6,631 nucleotides of DNA. Source: CAYNNP01 sp964398215 (lineage in GTDB: Bacteria > Planctomycetota > Planctomycetia > Pirellulales > Pirellulaceae). A program made the position numbers and the translations under genes. This document shows, piece after piece, positions 1-6,631 of the stretch. Within the stretch, counting starts at the first letter, position 1. Each line of letters begins with the position of its first letter. Below the pieces are notes generated by a model, which did no database searches, was not told the origin of the DNA, and worked only from the letters and a program-made list of their open reading frames with translations. Location: the NCBI GenBank assembly GCA_964398215.1, contig CAYNNP010000304.1, positions 1 to 6,631 of the forward strand, in the 5' to 3' direction.

Positions 1-40
1 CACAACGGTAAAGAATTTTACAACCGCATCCACGCAAACC

Positions 41-1144
41 TTAACTTAACAATTCAGCGGCTTCGGTGGCTGAAACGAAATTCATGACCAGTGGTTGCGA
101 ATGGTCGTCTTGCGATTGCTGCCAGGTTGCGTAGAAACCGTCCTCGGTTGCCAACACGTCAACGTATCGGCTACATCCAGTTCCGTGAGGGCTGACGAAC
201 ATAGGTGCGTTGACCGATAGTCTTTCGATGCTGGAAAAATCATGATCAGTCAAACAGGCTAGCCCGCCGAGTTCTTCGCAAGAATACCCGCGCGGCCGAG
301 TCACAGCCGATTTGTGCTGATCCAAATCACGCACGCATTCGCCTCCATCATAAAAGAACAACGATGCGTTGGTGTCTGCGAACTGGCCCACGTTTGGTAC
401 ATCCAGGATCGCGGTTCCTCGCGTCATTGCGACATCCCAGGTGAATCCGCGAGGAAAGAAATCGTTGTTTGGTGAATCCGCTATTTTTGATTCGGCCGAC
501 AATGGCACGTAGCCCGTATTGGAACTGCTCCAGCAAAACGGATGAGTACAGTACATCAAATGGGTTTGGTCACGAGCCTTGTACAAGAACGGATCTTTGA
601 CTTGAACAAATCGCGGATCATCAGAGCTTAGGATCGTCTGTGGTGAAAGACCCGCCAGACCTGCAACCGAATCCGCGACGATTCGGTCAATCGTCCAAAC
701 GCCAGTGCCGGGTTTTAGAAAGTCCCTGACTTCGCTGGGATAGCTAATGCCAGATTTCTCCGTCGAAAGATACAGTTCAACGCCGCTTTCCGTTAGCCGC
801 AACGCCGTCCCTTCGATCGACAGCACTTTGTGTTCACCGACATCCAAATCAGACTTGCTGAAACTAACTTCCTTGCGCCAGTTTTTGCCCTGGTCGTCGG
901 ACCCGAACACAGCCAACTCCAGGCCGCGCTCACCCATGCCCAAACCCGTGCGAGAATCACCATGATTTCGGAAACGACCGACCAACCATAGCTTTCCGGC
1001 GGCGTCTTGAACCATGTTTCCGCCACCGAACCAATGACCAGTGCCAGGACGTTGCGGCGGAACGATCGTGGTTGCGGATGTTTGATCAATCAACCGTTGT
1101 GCAAACGCGATCAGCCGTTGCTTCTGGGGCGCATCCAATGTCAT
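41..1144 (-). CDS. Sialidase-like / GH43-like beta-propeller protein, apparently cytosolic
   Basis: This is a 367-residue protein that resembles the beta-propeller folds of sialidases and of five-bladed glycoside hydrolases such as GH43, GH32 and GH117. The substrate cannot be named. Visible features are WFGGGNMV at 38-45 and LWLVGRFRNHGDSRTG at 52-67, typical of a first blade with an active-site arginine or histidine. A perfect Asp-box (SDDQGKNW, 82-89, pattern S-x-D-x-G-x-x-W) follows, then Glu111 in SIEGTAL and VKDPFLY at 182-188, which recalls the Asp-Pro motif of GH43-type enzymes. Glu290 and Glu291 (SCEELGG) lie in a later blade. There is no signal peptide: residues 1-25 are polar and helical. 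TAA lies immediately before the ATG in the same frame, so no N-terminal extension is possible. A good ribosome binding site supports this start. It lies 29 bases after the cytochrome gene and is probably cotranscribed. Real gene: high confidence; enzyme activity: moderate to low. Confidence 0.85.
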   Translation of the reverse strand: MTLDAPQKQRLIAFAQRLIDQTSATTIVPPQRPGTGHWFGGGNMVQDAAGKLWLVGRFRNHGDSRTGLGMGERGLELAVFGSDDQGKNWRKEVSFSKSDLDVGEHKVLSIEGTALRLTESGVELYLSTEKSGISYPSEVRDFLKPGTGVWTIDRIVADSVAGLAGLSPQTILSSDDPRFVQVKDPFLYKARDQTHLMYCTHPFCWSSSNTGYVPLSAESKIADSPNNDFFPRGFTWDVAMTRGTAILDVPNVGQFADTNASLFFYDGGECVRDLDQHKSAVTRPRGYSCEELGGLACLTDHDFSSIERLSVNAPMFVSPHGTGCSRYVDVLATEDGFYATWQQSQDDHSQPLVMNFVSATEAAELLS

Positions 1145-1150
1145 TTAGTC

Positions 1151-1156
1151 TTCCTT
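1151..1156 (-). promoter_or_regulatory. Shine-Dalgarno sequence of the sialidase-like gene
   Basis: On the minus strand AAGGAA lies 6 bases (GACTAA) before the ATG at 1144. This fits the anti-Shine-Dalgarno sequence and sits at a normal distance. It is the only convincing ribosome binding site in the window. The two upstream genes have none at their starts, so the third gene can initiate translation on its own rather than only by coupling. Confidence 0.7.
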
Positions 1157-1173
1157 GCGAAACAAGATGCCAA

Positions 1174-3942
1174 CTACGGCAATACTTCGACGGTAATCGG
1201 GTAAGAAGTCACATTCCCATCCACTTTCGCACGGAAAAAGAACGAACGCTTTCCGGGCACGGCCGATATGTCAGCAGTCAAGTAAAACTGGCGCTCGGTC
1301 GCCTCCTTGAGTACCAGCAATCCACTGAGGCCGATGTTATCGACATAGACGCCTTGGGAAACATTGCGTCCTGAATCTTCCTTGCCAAAATTCACTTCTT
1401 TCGCAAAACCTTTCTTACGACGAATCACCAAGCGTGCAGTGGCAGTTTCGCCACGCCGCACCTTGAGCGTCCAATCTTCGCTGGCCGCAGTCTCGCGATC
1501 AATGGGTTGGATCGACGGAATCACGTTCGGAATATCGCCCAAAGTCAGAGAACCAACTTTTCCGACTTTGCGTTCCACTCTTTTGCCGTTGATCATCGCC
1601 CAGGCAACCAGTTCGGGTTCCAGCTTGCCCTCCCAAGCCTCGGTGTCTTCGGCGACCCACAAGTTCCCGACGGCGAATCGCTGGCCGGATTCAATCGTCA
1701 ACGGCATGTTGGATTTGATCTGCGGAGGCAAGTCTGGAATTTGGAAGTTGACCGGACCATCGAATTCATCAAAGCGATCTGCACGCACGATGAATTCTCG
1801 GCCCGTGCCTTTGCGCAACGTTCCATTCGCCGGCGACACGGACGCTTTGAAGTCAGGCTCAGCGGCTCGAATCTTTAGAGTGTACTGAAAGTTCTTTGCA
1901 TCGCCGTTGCCGCGCGTGTCCGTGACACTGACGGTGTAAATCCCATCCGCTGGCGTGTGAAATACCAGGCGACTGGCGGTACCGGAACGGCGCGTTGGGT
2001 CGTCATCGTTTTCGTAGTAGATGTCAAAAACTGGCAAGCCGTTCGCGATTGGCTCTGTCCCCAAATCAAGCGGTTCGACGATGTATGCCGGTTCGCCCAA
2101 CGCATGCGCGGTGTGCGTCGTGCCAAAATACGTCCACCGCTTTCCTTCGCCGGGAAAGACATTGAAACCGGAATCTGGACCGCGCGGATGCATCCACAAC
2201 TTCGTGACTTCGCCATTGGCATACAGGTACTGGCTAAGGTGCATCTCTTGCCAGTTAAAGATCCGGAAATCGGTAACCTGCTCACTGTTTTTGCCACGAA
2301 ATGTAAAGTACGAATCGCGGACCGCCTGCAACCGAGTTCGCAGAACCGGCTTTCCGCTCGCGTCCAAAATTGCGACCAGCGGATCGATCGCCTGCTTGGC
2401 CATCCGGTCAGCATCGATCGCCCAAACCTCGCCTTTGTTTGCACGCCACTGATACCGATCCGATTCGCCGGCCTCGTTGATAGAACCGGTGACTTGCACG
2501 CCCCTGCCAACGCTGATTGTCGCTTTGGCCGCAGCGTCCTTGATCGGAATTTGTTTTCGCAGCTCGGCCTCCGTGGTGGTCACCAACTCTTCTAAGTCCA
2601 GATAAATCGGATCGGACTCGATCGTGTCGGTCGTATCGGCAGTGTTCAACGTTGGTAGCGTTCGCTGCTGGAACGAGCCATCCAGCAAAGCAACGGTGAC
2701 CGTTTTACCGTCTGGCGAAATCAACAGATCGCTGCCGGTATCGGAAAGCGTTTGCAAGTCAGCGGCTTGATTCCAATCGCTGGTTCGCAACAGTTTGACA
2801 TTGCCGCTTTCGCTAATCACAACCATGCCGTCGCCGCTGGGTGTCAAACGAAAGTTCACGATGGGTGATTCATCGACGAACCGAGTTGCGACAATCGGAT
2901 TGATTTTAGGTTTATCCAACGAGACCAAGTCCCAGACGCGAATCCGGTTGTCTGCGCTGCCGGCAACGATATGTTTTCCGCTGGGCGTAATTGCAACCGC
3001 AAAGACTTCGCCTTCGGGTTGACCCAACGTATCCAGACGCTCGCCTGTTTTTACATTCCAGACCTTCGCAGTCTCATCCGCGCAGCCACTGACCAGTACT
3101 TTGCCACCGGGCGAGAAAGCCAAATCAAAGACCGCTCCGTTGTGTCCTTTCAATTCACGTACGACTTTGCCTGTCGCCGCATCCCAAAGATTGATCACGC
3201 GATCGTAGCCCGCGGTCGCGATCAGCTTCTCGTTGGGAGAAAACACGGCTCGGTAAAGTATGTCGCGATGCCCAACCAGTTCCTTCAGATTCGATCCATC
3301 GGATACGCGATAAAGGCTCGCCTGTCCAAACGCTCCCGTCAAACCTGATCCAACCAAAAGCCGCTGCCCATCGGCGCTGAACTGCAAAGAATTGACTTTC
3401 CCTGGAAGCTCCGCGATCGTAGTAACAACATCATCCCCGCGCCGAATGATGACCTTGGAAAACCTTGCTTCGGCCCGCAGTGAACCGTCCGCCGACATCG
3501 CCATCGCCGTGATGGGTTCCTTGATTCCGGAGCCCGCAGGAATCTTTGGAGTACGCAGTTCGCGAATCATCGGAGCACTGCCGCTGGGGCCGACCGCACC
3601 TTGTTCGATCCACGTCGTGATCGTCGCGATCTGTTTTTCGTTCAGCGGTGTTTCGCCTTCGGGGGGCATTGCAGGTTCCATTTTGCCCGTGACCATCATC
3701 AACAATCGACTGCTGTTGGGTTGGCCGGCTGTGATCGCCACGCCCGACTCACCGCCTTTGATCAACGCATCGTGAGAATCCGACGCGAACTTTCCTTCTG
3801 CGTCATCAGCGTTGTGACAACCCGTGCAGTGTGCCTGCAAGATCGGCGCAATGTCCTTGGTGAAATCAACTTTGTCGGCGGCACTCGATACCGTTGTCAC
3901 GCAGGCAACGACAACGCAGGCTACCAGAGAATGATTCAACAT
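1174..3942 (-). CDS. Exported c-type cytochrome (PSCyt1) with WD40 propeller and PPC domain
   Basis: This is a predicted exported multidomain cytochrome of 922 residues. The frame stays open to 4008, but the ATG at 3942 is preferred. It directly precedes a signal peptide (MLNHSLVACVVVACV, cleavage near SSAA/D at 21-23), whereas the longer form would put 22 polar residues ahead of it and overlap the previous gene by 43 bases. The PSCyt1 domain covers about 26-118, with CTGCH at 39-43 (covalent heme, His ligand) and Met92 in EPAMPP as the likely distal ligand. About 143-430 hold roughly seven WD40-type blades, clearest at NLWDAATGK, KVWNVKTGE and RVWDL, enough for one closed propeller. A PPC-like domain (about 475-692) is interrupted by an insert of about 105 residues at 539-644. 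Two Ig-like beta regions fill 695-922. It starts 23 bases after the PSCyt2/PSD1 gene and has no clear ribosome binding site. An electron-transfer or surface-binding role is plausible but unproven. Confidence 0.92.
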   Translation of the reverse strand: MLNHSLVACVVVACVTTVSSAADKVDFTKDIAPILQAHCTGCHNADDAEGKFASDSHDALIKGGESGVAITAGQPNSSRLLMMVTGKMEPAMPPEGETPLNEKQIATITTWIEQGAVGPSGSAPMIRELRTPKIPAGSGIKEPITAMAMSADGSLRAEARFSKVIIRRGDDVVTTIAELPGKVNSLQFSADGQRLLVGSGLTGAFGQASLYRVSDGSNLKELVGHRDILYRAVFSPNEKLIATAGYDRVINLWDAATGKVVRELKGHNGAVFDLAFSPGGKVLVSGCADETAKVWNVKTGERLDTLGQPEGEVFAVAITPSGKHIVAGSADNRIRVWDLVSLDKPKINPIVATRFVDESPIVNFRLTPSGDGMVVISESGNVKLLRTSDWNQAADLQTLSDTGSDLLISPDGKTVTVALLDGSFQQRTLPTLNTADTTDTIESDPIYLDLEELVTTTEAELRKQIPIKDAAAKATISVGRGVQVTGSINEAGESDRYQWRANKGEVWAIDADRMAKQAIDPLVAILDASGKPVLRTRLQAVRDSYFTFRGKNSEQVTDFRIFNWQEMHLSQYLYANGEVTKLWMHPRGPDSGFNVFPGEGKRWTYFGTTHTAHALGEPAYIVEPLDLGTEPIANGLPVFDIYYENDDDPTRRSGTASRLVFHTPADGIYTVSVTDTRGNGDAKNFQYTLKIRAAEPDFKASVSPANGTLRKGTGREFIVRADRFDEFDGPVNFQIPDLPPQIKSNMPLTIESGQRFAVGNLWVAEDTEAWEGKLEPELVAWAMINGKRVERKVGKVGSLTLGDIPNVIPSIQPIDRETAASEDWTLKVRRGETATARLVIRRKKGFAKEVNFGKEDSGRNVSQGVYVDNIGLSGLLVLKEATERQFYLTADISAVPGKRSFFFRAKVDGNVTSYPITVEVLP

Positions 3943-3965
3943 CAAATTATCCAATCGCAAGATGT

Positions 3966-6428
3966 TTAGTGATTGAAGGTAAACTCGCCACTGGTCAGAA
4001 CGCTCCACGCAACATCCTGCAGCGCGGTTCTACGATCATCTTTGTATTCGTCAATGATCGACATTAGGTTCTTGCGTTCAGCGGCGGTCGGCTTCCGCAT
4101 CAACGCAGCTGTGAACAGTCGGTCGATAATCGTAGCGTTGTCAGCGCCGCTTTTGATCATCCGGACGATCACGCTGTCCTTTGCAGTCAATTTTGGATTC
4201 AACGTATCGCCGTTGGACAAGTGCAAAACCTGCACCATGCTCGGTTCATCGCTGCGTTCACACTCACAAGTGATTTCGCGAGGATTCCGACCGAACGTTT
4301 TCAAAAAGTATGAGTTGACCGCAGCGTCATACAGCTCGATTGCTCGAGTTCCCTTTTTGTAGAATTCCGTTTTCTGCCGATCGGCACCTGGAAACGCGAC
4401 CTCCGTGAACGATGTCGATGTTCCGAGCACTTGGTCGATCGAATCCAGCAAGACTTCTGCCATCAGCCGTCGCGGATAGTAACGACTCAAGTACTTGGAT
4501 TCCATGGCGTTGTCGGTCAGCGAAACGCTACTGCGTTGATAGGTTTCGCTTTGCAGGATCGTCCGCATCAATTCTTTCAAGTCGAATTTAGCTTCCACAA
4601 CATGTTTTGCTGCTGCGTTCAACAAAGGTTCGCACGAAGCCGGATTGCTGAGCCGCAAATCGTCGACCTGTTCGATCAGTCCGCGTCCAAAAAAGTTCGC
4701 CCACACGCGGTTCGCAATCGCACGCGCGAAATAGGGATTGTCTGGGTTGGTCATCCAATTCGCCAACGCGACGCGGCGATCGACCGGATCATCGAACGCG
4801 AGCGGGTCGGAGTCCAGCGGAGCAGGTTGTTGCGGCTTGCCAAGTTTCGGCTGAATCAAATCGCCAGATTTCGCAACATACAGCGTGCGGAGTCCGTTGC
4901 CATTGCGGCCATCACCGCCCCAGCCCTTGGCACGCACCCGAGCAAACAGGTTCGCCATCGCGTAGTACTGATCGTTGGTCCATTTTTCCAGCGGATGGTT
5001 GTGGCATTTGGCACACCCGATCGACAGCCCCATGAAAGCTTGGCAAGCGTTTTCGGTCATGTCTTCGGGCGACTGATTCAGAGCGTAAAAATTCGTCGCT
5101 CCGTTCTCATTGCTCTTTCCAGTTGCCGTCAGAACTTCACGTACGATTTCGTCCCAGGGCTTGTTGGCTCGCACCGCCTCGTTCAGCCATTTGTAATAGG
5201 ACATCACAGCGACGGGTCGCAATCGAGTCCCGTTGATCACCAGAACATCGCTCCAGCGGTACGTCCAATAGGCAACAAAATCTTCGCTCGCCAGCAACCG
5301 TTCGATCAAGTGATCGCGACGCTGCGATGAATCCGCAAAGAATGTTCGCTGTTCTTCGAGTGTTGGCAAACGACCGATCGTATCTAGTGTTGCCCGCCGC
5401 ACAAAAGCACCATCATCGCAGCGAGGCGACGGCCGAAGTTTCAATGTGCGAAGTTGATTGAGATTGATTTCGTCAATGAAGTTCCGTCTCGGGGCGACAT
5501 CGTAAACTTTCGCGGGAACCGAATGCTGATAAGGAACGGTCAACCGCGACAAAGCGACTTTGCTGCCAAACCAAACTAGCACCGCACCTTCGCCACTGCC
5601 ACGAACGCTAATCCGGCCTTCATCATTGACGCTCGCTACGGCTTCGTCAGTTGACGAAAACTGTGCCCACTGTGTGACATCGACGATGCTGCCGTCATCG
5701 TAGTGAGCGTTGACCAAGATCTGCGACTCGTTGTTTGGGTTCAACAAAGCCGCTTCGGGCAAGACGCTCAGCGAAAGCAATTGTTTGTCGTCATCGGTGG
5801 GACCTTGCGCGCCATTGGCAATCCACTGCGAAAGCACTTGGTAGTTGCGTGAATCGACATCCAGTTTCAAGCCGCCTTTGTGGGGCAACGCACCTGTCGG
5901 TTTCGCGATTAGCAAACTGCGGCCAGGATCCGAAAGTTCGATTCGACGCCCGCGAGCCTGCCGAGTGATCGAAAAGAAATCCGCCTTCGAGTCATAGCCT
6001 CGCAGCGACAATCGAAACCCGCCCTTTCCGGCCAACGCACCATGGCACGCACCCATATTGCAACCGGCTTTGGCCAACACGGATTGCACATCATTGCGAA
6101 AATTCCAACGATGCTTTTCGCCGGTCGCTTTTACCGTGACAGTTGCCGACGACTCATGCCCATCCTTGACCGCCGTAATCGTTGCCGTGCCATCAGAAAC
6201 CGCCGACGCGACGCTCCCAGAAATTTTGACAACGCTCGGATCGCTGGACGTGAGTTGGGCGTCATCGATCACAGCGCCCAAGAGGTCATCTTGCACCCGG
6301 GCAACAACCAGTCGTTGGCGAGCCTCCGATCCGCCAAGCGTAAACTTAGACGGCAACAACGCAATGTCGCCACCGTGACATGTCGACATTGTGCACGACA
6401 ATGCAACCAACAAGATCCAAGTGCGCAT
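3966..6428 (-). CDS. Exported Big_2 / PSCyt2 (DUF1549) / PSD1 (DUF1553) planctomycete protein
   Basis: This is a predicted exported protein of 820 residues; its biochemical function is unknown, as for the whole PSCyt2/PSD1 family. Residues 1-20 form a signal peptide with a hydrophobic stretch (WILLVALS). Residues 22-100 look like a Big_2 Ig-like domain (SSDPSVVKISG, then GTATITAV). Residues 108-208 resemble a divergent PSCyt1 cytochrome domain with C123-x4-C128-H129, His183 in LPHKGG, and a closing QWIANGAQGP. A second Big_2-like domain spans about 222-297. PSCyt2 covers about 316-500 and includes the CAKCH motif at 472-476, followed by NHPLEKWTNDQYY. PSD1 covers about 545-800, with NRVWANFFGRGL and the CECERSDEP motif at 721-729. 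The protein appears complete. The ATG at 6428 is chosen because it directly precedes the signal peptide; no Shine-Dalgarno sequence is visible before it. It is the first gene of a likely three-gene operon. Family assignment is strong; heme binding and role are inference. Confidence 0.93.
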   Translation of the reverse strand: MRTWILLVALSCTMSTCHGGDIALLPSKFTLGGSEARQRLVVARVQDDLLGAVIDDAQLTSSDPSVVKISGSVASAVSDGTATITAVKDGHESSATVTVKATGEKHRWNFRNDVQSVLAKAGCNMGACHGALAGKGGFRLSLRGYDSKADFFSITRQARGRRIELSDPGRSLLIAKPTGALPHKGGLKLDVDSRNYQVLSQWIANGAQGPTDDDKQLLSLSVLPEAALLNPNNESQILVNAHYDDGSIVDVTQWAQFSSTDEAVASVNDEGRISVRGSGEGAVLVWFGSKVALSRLTVPYQHSVPAKVYDVAPRRNFIDEINLNQLRTLKLRPSPRCDDGAFVRRATLDTIGRLPTLEEQRTFFADSSQRRDHLIERLLASEDFVAYWTYRWSDVLVINGTRLRPVAVMSYYKWLNEAVRANKPWDEIVREVLTATGKSNENGATNFYALNQSPEDMTENACQAFMGLSIGCAKCHNHPLEKWTNDQYYAMANLFARVRAKGWGGDGRNGNGLRTLYVAKSGDLIQPKLGKPQQPAPLDSDPLAFDDPVDRRVALANWMTNPDNPYFARAIANRVWANFFGRGLIEQVDDLRLSNPASCEPLLNAAAKHVVEAKFDLKELMRTILQSETYQRSSVSLTDNAMESKYLSRYYPRRLMAEVLLDSIDQVLGTSTSFTEVAFPGADRQKTEFYKKGTRAIELYDAAVNSYFLKTFGRNPREITCECERSDEPSMVQVLHLSNGDTLNPKLTAKDSVIVRMIKSGADNATIIDRLFTAALMRKPTAAERKNLMSIIDEYKDDRRTALQDVAWSVLTSGEFTFNH

Positions 6429-6479
6429 CTATTTGACTAAAAGAGTTTTGCAAAGAACGACAAACGAAGCTAACACGCC

Positions 6480-6508
6480 ATGATAGCTGGACCAATTTTC
6501 ATACACAA
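6480..6508 (-). promoter_or_regulatory. Possible sigma-70-type promoter of the operon
   Basis: On the minus strand TTGTGT (6508-6503) and TATCAT (6485-6480) are separated by 17 bases. The -10 box matches TATAAT at five of six positions; the -35 box matches only the TTG of TTGACA. Transcription would begin near 6473 and give a leader of about 45 bases before the ATG at 6428. This is the best candidate I see in the 203-base upstream region, but such matches arise easily by chance and planctomycete promoters are poorly characterised. Confidence 0.28.
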
Positions 6509-6560
6509 GGGAAAGTAGCTTGGCCGCAGAGTCTGTATGTTTTTGATTCTGGGAGATTTT

Positions 6561-6579
6561 GCTAACCCGACGCGTAAGC
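6561..6579 (-). other. GCTTACGCGTCGGGTTAGC, possible dispersed intergenic motif
   Basis: This 19-base stretch in the upstream non-coding region is GC-rich compared with the AT-rich sequence on both sides. Its ends (GCTTA and TTAGC) pair at four of five positions, and the centre contains the palindrome ACGCGT. It resembles short intergenic repeat units that I associate with Rhodopirellula-type genomes, but only one copy is present here, so the repeat nature cannot be shown from this window. Confidence 0.25.
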
Positions 6580-6631
6580 CTTGTCTTTACCCACAACTTT
6601 GACCGCAATCCTTTCGATTTTTTCAGTGTGA

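Larger units (their letters stand above)
41..6428 (-). other. Probable three-gene operon
   Basis: The three genes share the minus strand and are separated by 23 bases (3943-3965) and 29 bases (1145-1173). Neither gap contains a recognisable hairpin-plus-T-run terminator or promoter. The first two genes are a functionally coherent pair of exported planctomycete cytochrome-type proteins. Membership of the third gene rests on spacing alone, and its own Shine-Dalgarno sequence is neutral evidence. Confidence 0.75.

Noticed and set aside
8..21. Hairpin GTAAA-GAAT-TTTAC downstream of the last gene, considered as a terminator
   Set aside because: The stem is only five pairs, mostly A-T, and no T-run follows it on the minus strand. 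The window ends too soon to look for a better terminator.
1957..2595. Overlapping open frames of about 210 codons on both strands (for example 1957-2595 plus and 1875-2510 minus)
   Set aside because: Both overlap the PPC region of the cytochrome/WD40 gene. Their translations are rich in Arg and Ser and carry no motif, so they are out-of-frame shadows of a real gene.
4431..5330. A 299-codon open frame on the plus strand
   Set aside because: It lies wholly antisense to the PSCyt2/PSD1 gene, whose protein has clear family motifs throughout. The plus-strand translation shows no recognisable domain and is rich in Arg, Gln and Val, as expected of a shadow frame.
6360..6428. Lipoprotein signal in the first gene (ALSC or MSTC near residues 9-17)
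   Set aside because: Neither cysteine has a proper lipobox: the -3 position is Ala or Met rather than Leu, Val or Ile, and MSTC also has Thr at -1. An ordinary signal peptide cut near residue 20 is a better fit.
6042..6440. Plus-strand open frames of 106 and 132 codons near the right end
   Set aside because: They are antisense to the signal peptide, Big_2 and divergent cytochrome part of the first gene and have no recognisable content.
6582..6631. A further gene or gene fragment at the right edge
   Set aside because: The last 50 bases hold no convincing start, coding pattern or ribosome binding site on either strand. An upstream gene may begin beyond the window.

Overview
The window looks like a piece of a planctomycete chromosome, most like Rhodopirellula or a close relative in the Pirellulales. 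Two of its three genes carry domain sets that are greatly expanded in that phylum: PSCyt1 (planctomycete cytochrome c), PSCyt2/DUF1549, PSD1/DUF1553, bacterial Ig-like (Big_2) and PPC domains. GC content is moderate, and the first two genes lack clear Shine-Dalgarno sequences. The assignment rests on protein family recognition by eye; no search was run.

Layout: all three genes lie on the minus strand and read from right to left. Positions 6429-6631 are non-coding and should hold the promoter. Next come an 820-residue exported Big_2/PSCyt2/PSD1 protein (6428-3966), a 922-residue exported c-type cytochrome/WD40/PPC protein (3942-1174), and a 367-residue beta-propeller protein related to sialidases and glycoside hydrolases (1144-41). 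The gaps between them are 23 and 29 bases, with no room for internal promoters or strong terminators, so they probably form one operon. Positions 1-40 lie downstream of the last stop and hold nothing I can call with confidence.

How the genes may work together: the first two are predicted to be exported and carry cytochrome-like motifs. The first has a C-x4-CH site followed by a Pro-His where the usual Met-Pro-Pro would be, plus a CxxCH in its PSCyt2 domain. The second has a classical CxxCH with a downstream Met-Pro-Pro. This pairing of a PSCyt2/PSD1 protein with a WD40 or PPC cytochrome is a recurring planctomycete arrangement whose biochemical role is still not established. The third gene is the odd one. 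It resembles a carbohydrate-active propeller but has no signal peptide, and an in-frame stop directly before its ATG rules out a longer N-terminus. An operon joining periplasmic redox-type proteins to an apparently cytosolic glycosidase-like protein is the most notable thing here. I see no RNA gene, CRISPR array, insertion sequence or clear horizontally acquired segment.
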